IMG/VR virus record: IMGVR_UViG_3300006947_000088
Span: 1-22,561 of that record
Length of the DNA stretch: 22,561 nucleotides
Origin: a virus
Strand: one strand, 5' to 3'
Within the stretch, counting starts at the first letter, position 1, and each line of letters starts with the position of its first letter. The position numbers were made by a program, and so were the translations under genes. The notes beneath the pieces were generated by a model, which searched no databases, had not been told where the DNA came from, and saw nothing but the letters and a program-made list of their open reading frames with translations. Of the stretch, positions 8,201-17,100 are shown piece after piece.

Positions 8201-11200
8201 TATCAGAAGTAGATTGTTCTACTATAGAAAATGATTTAGTCTTGGAAGCTGGCCGCAATTCATTATTTTCCATATCAATAGAACACTGATAGTCTTGGTG
8301 TTTAACATCACCAAGACGATGACCTTGGAAAGCATCAACCACAAATCCAGATTTAAATCTATTTAATCCATTAGCATCAGTAACTTCAAAACTCTCTGCA
8401 TCACGTTCTAATAAAGATAAGTGTGTATAATATTCTAAATTTCCAATACGATCTTGAAGCTTACCAATATCCTTCATAGTGAAACGTTGATTTTTTTCTC
8501 TTCGTATAACGACATCTCTAGGAGTAAATGTAAATGGTGGAATAAATAGTTCTGCCAATTTCATTGTCGAAGCTCGAGCCTCTGGAATTTGAGGATTTTC
8601 AGAAGAATCACCTTCAGTTATAGTAATATTACCACCAATATCAATATCAATTATTGCTCTTTTACCTAAGTAATATTCATAGTCTGCCTGTACCAAAGAA
8701 CCTGGCTTGAGGAAGTTATTTGCAGAAGCGCCAGTCCCATCATATTGTCGATGGAAGAAATCAAATGAATATCCAGTTATTGCATCAACTGTTTCAACAA
8801 CAGCTGTTGCCCCCACAGCATCTTCTACACTAGGTCTAAAATCAAAAGTGTTATATAGTTTATAAAACCCAGTAGGAGCAGGAGCTTCAGGATCAACTTT
8901 TGTAGCACTATATTGTGGAATATCAACATAGTCCATTTGATTTGCAACGTCACTATATGAATCAACGGTTAGAACATCACCAGCACTATGTTCAAGATAA
9001 TCAAATACAATTAATAATCGACCAGTAGGAGCTGGCAAACCGCTTCTTCTCTCAATACGAGAAATATCATAGTAATTGTCTCGTTGGCCAGTGTCTAATT
9101 GATAGTTGGAAGTTATAACAGAATCACCCTCAGTGACACTACCAACTGTCGAAGTTGCACCAGAAGATTCAGCAGTAATTACCTCATTTACTGAAAATCT
9201 TTTAGATGAACCAGAAGTATATACTAACTGTACTGGAGATGTTGTAGTAATAATTCTTGCTGTGGCATTAGTTGATGCACCAGTAATCTTTTCACCTCTA
9301 GTGAAAGTACCTGTTGTTGTACCTAAAGATATTGTTGGTGTATTTGCATCAGTACCAGAAGCTCCAGATTCAAATACTGCCATCAACCTAAACACATCAC
9401 TTCGTCCCAAAGAAATTTGTCTGTCCGTTGGTCTAGTTCCAAATGCAGCAGTTGCGCCTGGAATGACCTTAACTTGTTTCATTAGTTTTGTTGTTTTGGT
9501 TTTTTGAACAACTGAACTCTTAGAGAGAGTTGTCATAATTTTAAGTTTAGCACCAGTACCAAATACAATAGGATTGGTAATCGTAAGAGTTCCCGTTCCA
9601 GCGCCGGAGAATCCACTAGAAGCACTAACAACATCTCCAGATTTAGAAGAACCAGAACCAGCAATTAGAACTGAAATTGTATAGTCGGTTTCACTATGAG
9701 AAAGAAATGTTTCATTTGTACCAGCTGAAACTGTTACCGCACCAGAAGAATTTGTGTTCACAATAAACTGTCGGCGAATTGTAAGTTGTGTATCACTTTC
9801 TCCGCCATTTGATGCAGTTAATAAAGTTTTTACTGGACGTTTCGCAAGTCTAAAGAGAGAAATATTTTTTTCTGCATCTTCTAACTTACAAATAAACTTG
9901 AGAGAACCAGTACCACCAGATGCAGCTGTTTGCAACGCAATCGGATCACCTTCCACCTCTGTTAGAATATTATCTCCATTGTTTAATCCAACATCAGTTG
10001 TTCCATCTAAGTCTAAGAAGGAAGAAGCAGTAGCAACGGCGGTGAGTGCAATATCAGCAGTGAAGTCTTGACCAGCATCAGCGTCATCACAAACAACAGA
10101 CCGAACTTGGTCAAAAGATTTTGATTGAAAGGAAAGAATGGTTAAATCAGCATTACCAGAATTTTCTACTAAACCACCCGCTTCAGCAGAGTTAGATGAA
10201 ATAATTTTTTCACCGACTTGAAAAATTCCGTTAACGTTTGTGAGAACAAGATCAGCGCCTGAAGTTTCTTCACCAAATATAAGACCAGTTGCACCACTAT
10301 TGCTTCCTGTAACAAGTTGTCCGCCATTTGCGGCGATAGATAGTAATGTTGGACTTGGTGTTCCAGATAAAGTTATTCTAACAAACGGACGAACATCAAA
10401 AACAAAAAGTTTGTAAATAGCATCAGCTTGGCCAGGAGTACCAGAAAGATGTTGATAAGTCCGAACCCTTGCAACACCAATTTTTGTTCCAGTGGCAGTG
10501 CCACGGGCTGAGGTTGCAGTGTCATGTAAAGATAGTTGTTTGAATGGGGTTGACTCACCAGAAATAAATGATACATCTGGAGTTCCAAACAAATTATTTA
10601 CGGTTACAAAGTTACCAACATCAAACGCTGTATTACTAGAATTAACCGTATTAAATTCTCTAGACTTCTTTAAATCAATTACAGTAGGTGCAATTTTTTC
10701 AATCTCAAAACCCTTAACATATGCCTTACCAGAAGAAATTTGTAATGCAAGAAGTGATTCAGAAGCAATACCATTACTATCTGTTATTGTTCCAGACTTA
10801 TATACACCCTTATAATCTACAGGGCCAACACTAGCATCAATAGATTCTTTAACTTGGAATGTAAATGGCCTTACAGTATAGTTACCAGATTCATCAAATG
10901 TTCTACGAGCAAGTGTCTCTTCAAGGATAGAGTACTCTGTATTCCTTGCATGTCTTATTATTCTACCACCCTTAATCCTCAACAACTCAATGAAATTTTT
11001 ATCGTCTGTTGCAGAAGTTACAATAGATATAAGAGTTAGAGTAAACTTTAGTCGGTGTGCGCCTTTAGCTGCAAAGTTAGATGATCCAGTTGCATTATCT
11101 AATAGAGATGTATCAAGTTCTGGTGTTATAATTGACTCATCAACTCTCAGTCCAATTTTTACATTCAGTCCGAACCCACCTCTATATTTGTCAAGAATAA

Positions 11201-11930
11201 TATTTTGGTCAGCAACATTAACAAAATGACCTCTAACAAAATATACACCAGCCGAAATTGAAGCCATGCATGCTTTTCCAGCGACAGCTCCAGTACTTCC
11301 GTCTACAACTGTATTTATATCATCTGTTTCTAAAATTACAGTTGTTATAGAAGCTGCGTCTGCAGCAAACGTTGTTGAACCATGAGTTATTGCAACATTT
11401 GCACTAATATTTTCATTAATAACAAACTTGTCAAATCCACTAGCGTCTAGAGGGCCTTGTGATTGTAGACTATCAAGAGCTTCAAACGTATTCTCTACGG
11501 TTTTTGTTCCAGCAAGCTTGGATGAAATATAACTACCGAAAAGTGTCACAGGATCAGTTGATGTCGCAGCAGTCGAAGCAGTAACCATAAATTTAATGCC
11601 ACTGGTTGCCCCTGTAATAATAACAGGATTTTCAACATTAACATATTGAGTATGGTCAACCGATTCACCACCAAAAGAACTCTGAAGTCTAACGTATCTT
11701 GCGGCGTCTTTTCGACCTTGATAATTTGATGCGCCGGGAATAACCACTGTTCCATCTTTGAACATGTGACTGAACCCCTGTTCAATTTGATTCTGAAGGG
11801 TTGATTGAAGTTGTGTTAATTCTCTTGCCTGGATAGCAAATCCAGGCCGAAATAACGTCCTAACAAAATTATCATCTTTGTCGAAATCATCATAATATGG
11901 CGCAACGTTAAGGTCTGTATTTTGAGGCAT
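5238..11930 (-). CDS. Giant baseplate/tail structural protein with DUF4815-type N-terminus
   Basis: This 2230-residue protein opens with LNVAPYYDDFDKDDNFVRTL, then RPGFAIQARELTQLQSTLQNQ, the hallmark of the DUF4815-type N-terminus of large structural proteins in marine T4-like phages. The middle has several FxxGExIxxxxSxAxA modules (about 565-600, 873-892, 912-932). A conserved-looking segment at about 1160-1210 includes IGNLEYYTHLSLLERDAESF. A Pro5 run (1548-1552) and an acidic D/E stretch (1558-1570) form a linker, followed by DPLAQTF, a conserved start of a C-terminal domain. Near 2060, LSPVIDTQRMTGLAVSNRIN is another family motif. Its position after gp8 matches where T4 encodes its peripheral wedge proteins (gp9/gp10), but I see no direct homology to those. 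GGAG lies 9 nt before the ATG, inside the end of gp8. Confidence 0.75.
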   Translation of the reverse strand: MPQNTDLNVAPYYDDFDKDDNFVRTLFRPGFAIQARELTQLQSTLQNQIEQGFSHMFKDGTVVIPGASNYQGRKDAARYVRLQSSFGGESVDHTQYVNVENPVIITGATSGIKFMVTASTAATSTDPVTLFGSYISSKLAGTKTVENTFEALDSLQSQGPLDASGFDKFVINENISANVAITHGSTTFAADAASITTVILETDDINTVVDGSTGAVAGKACMASISAGVYFVRGHFVNVADQNIILDKYRGGFGLNVKIGLRVDESIITPELDTSLLDNATGSSNFAAKGAHRLKFTLTLISIVTSATDDKNFIELLRIKGGRIIRHARNTEYSILEETLARRTFDESGNYTVRPFTFQVKESIDASVGPVDYKGVYKSGTITDSNGIASESLLALQISSGKAYVKGFEIEKIAPTVIDLKKSREFNTVNSSNTAFDVGNFVTVNNLFGTPDVSFISGESTPFKQLSLHDTATSARGTATGTKIGVARVRTYQHLSGTPGQADAIYKLFVFDVRPFVRITLSGTPSPTLLSIAANGGQLVTGSNSGATGLIFGEETSGADLVLTNVNGIFQVGEKIISSNSAEAGGLVENSGNADLTILSFQSKSFDQVRSVVCDDADAGQDFTADIALTAVATASSFLDLDGTTDVGLNNGDNILTEVEGDPIALQTAASGGTGSLKFICKLEDAEKNISLFRLAKRPVKTLLTASNGGESDTQLTIRRQFIVNTNSSGAVTVSAGTNETFLSHSETDYTISVLIAGSGSSKSGDVVSASSGFSGAGTGTLTITNPIVFGTGAKLKIMTTLSKSSVVQKTKTTKLMKQVKVIPGATAAFGTRPTDRQISLGRSDVFRLMAVFESGASGTDANTPTISLGTTTGTFTRGEKITGASTNATARIITTTSPVQLVYTSGSSKRFSVNEVITAESSGATSTVGSVTEGDSVITSNYQLDTGQRDNYYDISRIERRSGLPAPTGRLLIVFDYLEHSAGDVLTVDSYSDVANQMDYVDIPQYSATKVDPEAPAPTGFYKLYNTFDFRPSVEDAVGATAVVETVDAITGYSFDFFHRQYDGTGASANNFLKPGSLVQADYEYYLGKRAIIDIDIGGNITITEGDSSENPQIPEARASTMKLAELFIPPFTFTPRDVVIRREKNQRFTMKDIGKLQDRIGNLEYYTHLSLLERDAESFEVTDANGLNRFKSGFVVDAFQGHRLGDVKHQDYQCSIDMENNELRPASKTKSFSIVEQSTSDTERANFGYQKTGDLITLPYKEVTLLDQPFATRVERVTPVLLSNWEGHVSLDPQSDDWFETEVAPDLIVNVEGNFDTFYEDNKDSIGTVWNAWQTQWSGTTASSSSSWWSGNNLTSRTVSTVRTDQSRTGIKTDVIEKIDLESQGTKVIARAMLPFCRPKIINFEGNSFLPNTQLYPFFDKVDVSSLTKPLEGFSTSDSSLIFGDALITGPSGRVKGVFSLPDPKVTGNLKFKTGEISFRLTASPTNITSTDPITAGQTIYHATGILETEQETIIATRNAELSKSNTNSSTSIFSDVISQSTSFIPPPPPVPQAQDDDDGNGGEDDDDPLAQTFLIEESGGAFVSSIDIFFSEKDEVFPVTLELRNVVNGYPGPKIMPFGRVVKDPANISIDETGQKATNFKFNSPVYLQSGLEYCFCLLAQVPTHKIWIARMGETEIQSTLAAAGVGGTATSTSNALFAERTVSKQPDVGVMFKSHNNRTWAPSLMEDIKFKMNRCSFTALSGTVPLVNDQLPVPERSGISTGLSGGNESSVRLPINPMIFQDGSNVIQVLHPNHNMNTTNNNVRFMDIKSGATTTLANAIDDTTTTIVLADGTNFNDTAGKYSRDASNNWMIRINNEIIQYSSISSNTISSATRGFGSNQAGESGANHAAGSPVELYQLHKIPFTEINHYVTDADNIAANKTFTSISNINIDSYTITVATNAVIDGTGITRAQNGGDDAYASENMLYDLAQMNISNMQLTGTSILTVKQGTSATSASGVQASFIKDTVSNATPIPLNENVYYDSPYMIASAINETNELAGQKSLSLTCSLSSFQENLSPVIDTQRMTGLAVSNRINNIDSASDVFPTDEYRDSTESVGDNNVAIYCTRKASLAQSATALKVFFSANRDTSSEIKVMFKILRSDDASDFDELNWKYFNGDGSPDSVTNPSLGRDDFQEYLFTAGVTDDGVGDALDDFIAFSIKIVMQSTNSSEPPRIKDFRALALAT

Positions 11931-11933
11931 TTA

Positions 11934-13430
11934 TTAAAACTCCACGATTACTTTAATATCTTCTATTTGATCTGAAGACCTACTAATTGGTTTTCTATTT
12001 TCTATGTATATAATATCACCACTATCTGCCGCCATTTCTGGGTTTGCATAACCATCTGAAAAAGTTAACGTATTACCACCAGCAAGAGTTACAGCGGTGT
12101 CTGCTGCTGCATCTGGTGTTCCAGTTGCAGAAGTTGTAGCACCTGTGATTACGTTAGCACCACTAAAGGCAACTTTTCCACCATTTGTTGAACTTGTTCC
12201 AAAATTACCAAATCTCTCTTGTGTGTAATAAAGAATTGAATTATCACTATCCCACTCAACAACCTTACCAACTGCACCTGTGGTAGCCTGAGTAATTGTC
12301 TCATCTCCATCAAAAGTACCAGATTGTGATGTGGTTTTTATTGCATAAGTAAGTCTTGCAGTCGAAATTGTTGCAACTGAAGTTGTACCAAATGTGTGTG
12401 GGTCAACAATAATTCCTAACTTACGGAAATCGTTTTCTGTACTGATATCATCACCTTCTGCAGCGGTTAATGTTGTTGCCAACATTACATAATGACCCCC
12501 AAGTTCTGATGGTGCATTAAAACCATGTCCACCCTTTGGACTAGCTACAATATTAACAGCACCACCCGAACCACCAATATTAGAAGCTGTAGATAATGTC
12601 ACATCAGAGAAAGTAAATCCAGCTGCAAGATTTACTGTTCCAAATGTGTAACCAGCACCGGCTGAATAAATTGTTGTATTTGTTCCGGCGGTAAGACCAA
12701 AGGATTGAATTGCACCACTAGCAACCACAATACTAACAATTGCGCCTGAAGAAGTTCCTTGACTTGTCCCGTCACCATATACTGCTGCATAGTAAGTACC
12801 GTTTGTATATCCCGAACCAGATGTAGTAATAAGAGCGTCGATAGAACCATCTACTGCAGCTGTACTAACTACTGAATCTGTTGCAACTGGCATGAAGTCT
12901 GATGTTAGGAAGTTATTAATCTGTCCTGCTGTTAAAGTATACATATACTGTAAAACATATCCGCCAGAAGCGAAAGGAGAGGTTGTGGTACTTGTTGGTT
13001 CTGTTCCACTAAATGCTGCTCCACTATTGTTAGAAAGAACTTTATATATACGAAAATCTGAAGTTAAGAAATAAAATTTAGAATCATATAAGTTTGAAGA
13101 ACCAGAGCTTGCGGTTATAGTTGAACTATAGTCTGGACGATACATATCGTATATCGTACCATTAGCCCAATTTCTTCTAGGGAGAACTCTCTGAATTGAA
13201 GCAGCACCGATATTCTTGGCAGCAATCATATCGTCCCATGCATAAAATTCATCAGCTGGTCCATCAGATGGAGTGGGAGGTGAAGCGTCAGACCCACCAC
13301 TCGTTCCAGATGTGAATGGAGTACTCTTACCTATGAAAAGGTAATATACATTATTAGAAGATTCACTGAAAGACTCTTCAAACTGAGTAGCGTTGTGAAG
13401 TCTAAATTTTTCTGTGATAATAGCTGCCAT
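11934..13430 (-). CDS. gp8: Baseplate wedge protein gp8
   Basis: This 498-residue protein fits the enlarged gp8 of marine T4-like phages (T4 gp8 is about 334 residues). Family features are the opening IITEKFRLHNATQFEESF, the YDMYRPDYS segment at 94-102, KGGHGFNAPSELGGHYVM at 299-316, NDFRKLGIIVDP at 333-344, and the C-terminal IYIENRKPISRSSDQIEDIK at 474-493. In T4, gp8 joins gp6, gp7 and gp10 in the baseplate wedge. Here it lies between the 211-residue fibre-like gene and the giant DUF4815-type gene. The extra length is in Ser/Gly/Thr-rich stretches near 40-55 and 190-290, and a GDETITQATTGAVGKVVEW module (375-393) resembles repeats in its large neighbours. AGGA is 7 nt before the ATG, and a CATAAATA box just upstream may be a late promoter. 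Confidence 0.88.
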   Translation of the reverse strand: MAAIITEKFRLHNATQFEESFSESSNNVYYLFIGKSTPFTSGTSGGSDASPPTPSDGPADEFYAWDDMIAAKNIGAASIQRVLPRRNWANGTIYDMYRPDYSSTITASSGSSNLYDSKFYFLTSDFRIYKVLSNNSGAAFSGTEPTSTTTSPFASGGYVLQYMYTLTAGQINNFLTSDFMPVATDSVVSTAAVDGSIDALITTSGSGYTNGTYYAAVYGDGTSQGTSSGAIVSIVVASGAIQSFGLTAGTNTTIYSAGAGYTFGTVNLAAGFTFSDVTLSTASNIGGSGGAVNIVASPKGGHGFNAPSELGGHYVMLATTLTAAEGDDISTENDFRKLGIIVDPHTFGTTSVATISTARLTYAIKTTSQSGTFDGDETITQATTGAVGKVVEWDSDNSILYYTQERFGNFGTSSTNGGKVAFSGANVITGATTSATGTPDAAADTAVTLAGGNTLTFSDGYANPEMAADSGDIIYIENRKPISRSSDQIEDIKVIVEF

Positions 13431-13449
13431 TTGTTTTTCCTATTTTATC

Positions 13450-13457
13450 TATTTATG
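13450..13457 (-). promoter_or_regulatory. Candidate T4-type late promoter before gp8 (variant box)
   Basis: The coding strand reads CATAAATA, one base from the T4 late consensus TATAAATA, 19 nt before the gp8 ATG and overlapping the stop of the 211-residue gene. The box-to-Shine-Dalgarno distance is only 8 nt, tighter than at the two exact boxes, so this is the weakest of the three. Confidence 0.4.
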
Positions 13458-14088
13458 ACGCAACGCCTGAACCAATAATTGTTTTTAATGTTGTACCACC
13501 AGAATTTACAATTAAAAGTGTTGATGCTGTTTTTAACATAGCACCTGATACAATATTTGTAGCACCAGTAGTTAAAACTGTTCCTGATTCATCTGCAAAT
13601 GTAATCGTCCTATCTGCTGTAGGGTCTGTAATTGCTAAAGTCATTTCATTCGTATTAGCTGTTGCACCTTCAAATATAATAGATGCTCCTGATGATATTA
13701 TATTTCCAACCGTTATATTACCCGCACCAAATGTACCAGTAGTAGTAATATTTTCGTTACCAAAACTGATAGCACCAGAAGTATCTGTTATTGATCCAGC
13801 TGCAAGAACAAGAGTTCCACCTTTTAAAGTTGTACCATTTACCGTAGTTGTAGCAAGAGTTGTGATAGTAGCAGAAGTTTGTGTCCCTGCAACAACCCCA
13901 CTGATATTAGGAGCAGTTAATGATAAGACAGATACAGTAGCACTGACTCCAGTACAAAGACCAGAACCATTACCAAATTTATTATAAATCTCGCCTAAGT
14001 TAGCATTAATTTTTGCACCAGCATCTCTTAATGTGTCACCACTGCCATCGTTGGCTGCTGTGCCAAGTCCTAAATTTTGATATGCCAT
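13453..14088 (-). CDS. Short fibre-like virion protein
   Basis: This 211-residue protein begins MAYQNLGLGTAANDGSGDTL, then RDAGAKINANLGEIY, a widespread N-terminal motif of phage fibre or virion proteins. The rest is Thr/Ser/Gly/Ala-rich with short alternating hydrophobic stretches, typical of a trimeric beta shaft. Residues 137-174 carry IIFEGATANTNEMTL, then DPTADRTITFADESGT, the same module found twice in the 736-residue fibre-like protein encoded at 2799-5009. It lies between the 1751-residue protein and gp8 in the baseplate region. It has its own upstream late-promoter box and an AGGA Shine-Dalgarno 8 nt before the ATG, so it may be made at a different level from its neighbours. A short fibre or a baseplate-fibre connector is plausible; no receptor-binding domain is identifiable. 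Confidence 0.72.
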   Translation of the reverse strand: MAYQNLGLGTAANDGSGDTLRDAGAKINANLGEIYNKFGNGSGLCTGVSATVSVLSLTAPNISGVVAGTQTSATITTLATTTVNGTTLKGGTLVLAAGSITDTSGAISFGNENITTTGTFGAGNITVGNIISSGASIIFEGATANTNEMTLAITDPTADRTITFADESGTVLTTGATNIVSGAMLKTASTLLIVNSGGTTLKTIIGSGVAS

Positions 14089-14111
14089 TTATCTTTTCCT
14101 ATCCTTATTGT

Positions 14112-14119
14112 TATTTATA
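14112..14119 (-). promoter_or_regulatory. T4-type late promoter box before the 211-residue gene
   Basis: The coding strand reads TATAAATA, the exact T4 late -10 element, in the 36-nt gap after the 1751-residue gene and 23 nt before the next ATG. The 23-nt leader holds AGGATAGGA ahead of the start. T4-like late promoters have no -35 element and use the gp55 sigma factor, which is encoded outside this window. Confidence 0.72.
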
Positions 14120-14124
14120 ACGTT

Positions 14125-17100
14125 TTACGCAGCATCAAAAGTTATACTTGTTGAATCAAAGCTTCCAGCATTACTATCAAAACTATTGGCTTGAATTGCA
14201 CCATCATCAGCACTTGATTCATCTGCACTCAATTGCAACCCGCCGGCTTCGGCAAAAAGATTATTCGCACTATTTATTGAGTTCTGTTGTAAAAATGTAA
14301 ATGTTCCTTCACCTATTGCATTTTTTTCTACCAATAATTCAAAACCAGCGTTCGTTCCATCACTATCAGTACCATCCAATAAGAAGAATCCGCCTTCATT
14401 ATCGGGTACAAGATTATAAACATTATCGAACATAACAATTTTATCACTAAGGTCACGGCCGCCACTACTGTCTAGTATTATATTATCACCAACATCTGTA
14501 TTAGCAGCTGACCTATCCATTATTAGGAAATTACCTTCATCAGTTCTTGACGAATCCGTTCCTTCTAATACAATATTTTGACCAATATCAAGAAGTGCTG
14601 ACGTACCATCAAATAAGATAACTCCACTATCGTCTTCTAATCTAAAGTTTAATCCATTTTCATATTCATCTTGTAAAGACAATCTATCTGTTGCAGATTT
14701 AGAATTAATTTCAGCAGCTCTTGTAAACGGTACTATATTTCTATTACCAAAGTTACCTTCTGGAATACTTCCTTGGTTAGTAGTGTCCTCAAACTCAATC
14801 AAACTTCCTTCGGTAACAAGTTTCTTACCCGTATTAATGTTAGTGCCGTCTAATACGATATTAATATTATGAGATGGATATCCATTACCAACACCAATCA
14901 TATATCCAGTATCAGTTGAAGATTCTAACTCAATAAAGTCTCCATCCTCTGTAATAAATTGTAACCATGTCTCCAACACAAAGTCATCAGAACCAGCAGA
15001 ACTCTGTTCAAATACAATAGCACCCTCAGTTGTTTTTAGTGTTCCAGCTGGTTCAGTGAACCCTACAGTATCTATTTCAACTAAATCTGAAAATGACAAA
15101 CCATTCAACTCACTGAGTGGAATACCACTATTAGCGTTAAGGTCTATTTCATAAGAAATTTTATCTCCATTGTCAGTACCACCTTTATCTGTTCCATCAA
15201 GAACAAGATTATCTTGCATGATGACAGGAATACTTTCTCTTAATCCATCTTCTAACTGAACAGTTGGTGAATCAAAGAAACCAGAACCGGGCAAAATACC
15301 AGAAGCAAGAGGAGCGCCATATCCAGTATTAGGAATAATAATTTGTGGAGTAATCTTTAATGTTGTTAAATGTGTAACAGATCGTTTTCCACTTTCATTC
15401 TCACCTAGTGCTGTCTCTGCAAGTAATCTACCTCCTCCATCATTCAAAAGAATAGTACCATCACCAGAACTTTGTGAGTTTTCAACTGCAATATCTAATC
15501 CACTTTCAAACTGTAGATTATCACCGTCAGTTTCTTCAAGAAGCAAATCACCAATTGCTACGCCATTCTCAAAAATGATTGTATCAAATAAACTACTTCC
15601 CCCCGTAGGATCAAGAACGCCTGGGCCGTCACGAACAGATGTAGTTTGAACTAGAACTTCATCAAATACTATATTAAATAGTGATGCAAGGGTTGGCGAG
15701 AAAGTATCATCTCCAGTATAATCCACAACACCTACAGCAGTAGGAACACCAACCGCAGCAGAAACTTGTGATGCAAGGGAAACTTTACCGAATGGAATAA
15801 AACCAGCAGGGTGAACAGAAGCTTTAAGTTCGTTAATATAATCAGATAGAACAGCACCAACCTTAACTTCATATGAAAACTGTTGGTAGAAATAGGAATC
15901 CTGTATACGAATAATGTCTTCACTAATAAGACTATCTGTATTTAAGTACGAACCTGTTTTGTTTATAGTTGTACCAATTGATGCTACACCTTTAACAGTT
16001 CCTTGTGCTACAATCTTAGCAGAAGCTCCACTAGAATCTAGTATGGTATTACCAACAACATTAAAATCGTCTTCCATAACAATTTCATCACCGATATCAG
16101 TTCCATTGGCCTGTGTTTGGTTAAGGATAATTTGATCTGTACCAACTTCATCTTCTATTAATATTTGACTACCAGCGTCTTCACCTGATAAATCTGTACC
16201 ATCAAGAATTAAATTAATACTAGCGTTTTCATTCAGTACCCTATCACCAGCTTCGTCAATTATATTTCCATAACCATCTTCATCACCAAGGTATATTGCA
16301 TTATTATATAAAATACGGCCTTTATCTAGAACACCTACATCAAGTTTATTAACGGGGGAATCTTCAGTAACAAAAGTCTCTAGTCCTTCTCCTAATAACC
16401 TACTATGTGGAGTATTACTATGTTTTATTGATTGTCCATGATTAGAAAATTCTGAAACATCAAAAACAGTTTGTAAGAGTTTATCTCCACTGCTGAAAGT
16501 TCTGAAACCAACAGGTGCTTCTGTCGCATTAAGGATTATAGTATTACCAGCGTCCTCACTAGTAATATAACTAGGAGAACCTTGGTTACCGTTAATTGAA
16601 TCTTCCGATAAAATAGCATCAGTATTATTACCAAATATAATATTTGAAAAACGTTGATACTCAATCTTATCTCCATCTTCCAAAGATGTTCCATCAAATA
16701 TAAGTTTATCACCTTCATTTTCAGTAGAAGTTTCCAATTCAACATTATCTAAATCAAATTCACCCCCCTCTAATCTAATATTATCATTAATATCTTTGGG
16801 AGTAAAATTAAATATTAAAACTCCTGTTAGTTGTTCACCGAATATATTTTTACCAACAGTATCATCCTCAAGAACAATATGGTCTTCAATACGCTGGTTT
16901 ATGGGCGGTAAAAAACCATCTAATAAAAATTTACCAGACTCATCAGCTACAATAAAACTACCTGATTCTAATTCTATGCCTTCATCAAGTAGAGAGTCTG
17001 TATCATCAATTTCCATATTGATTTGATAAACATCAACTTCACTTGCATTTTGTATTATTTCTTCATAAGATGAATTTTCAATTGCAATTCCTTCACCCTC

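Noticed and set aside
11312-11319. TATAAATA inside the 2230-residue gene
   Set aside because: It is internal to coding sequence near the 5' end of the gene with no start codon context; a chance match is the simplest explanation.
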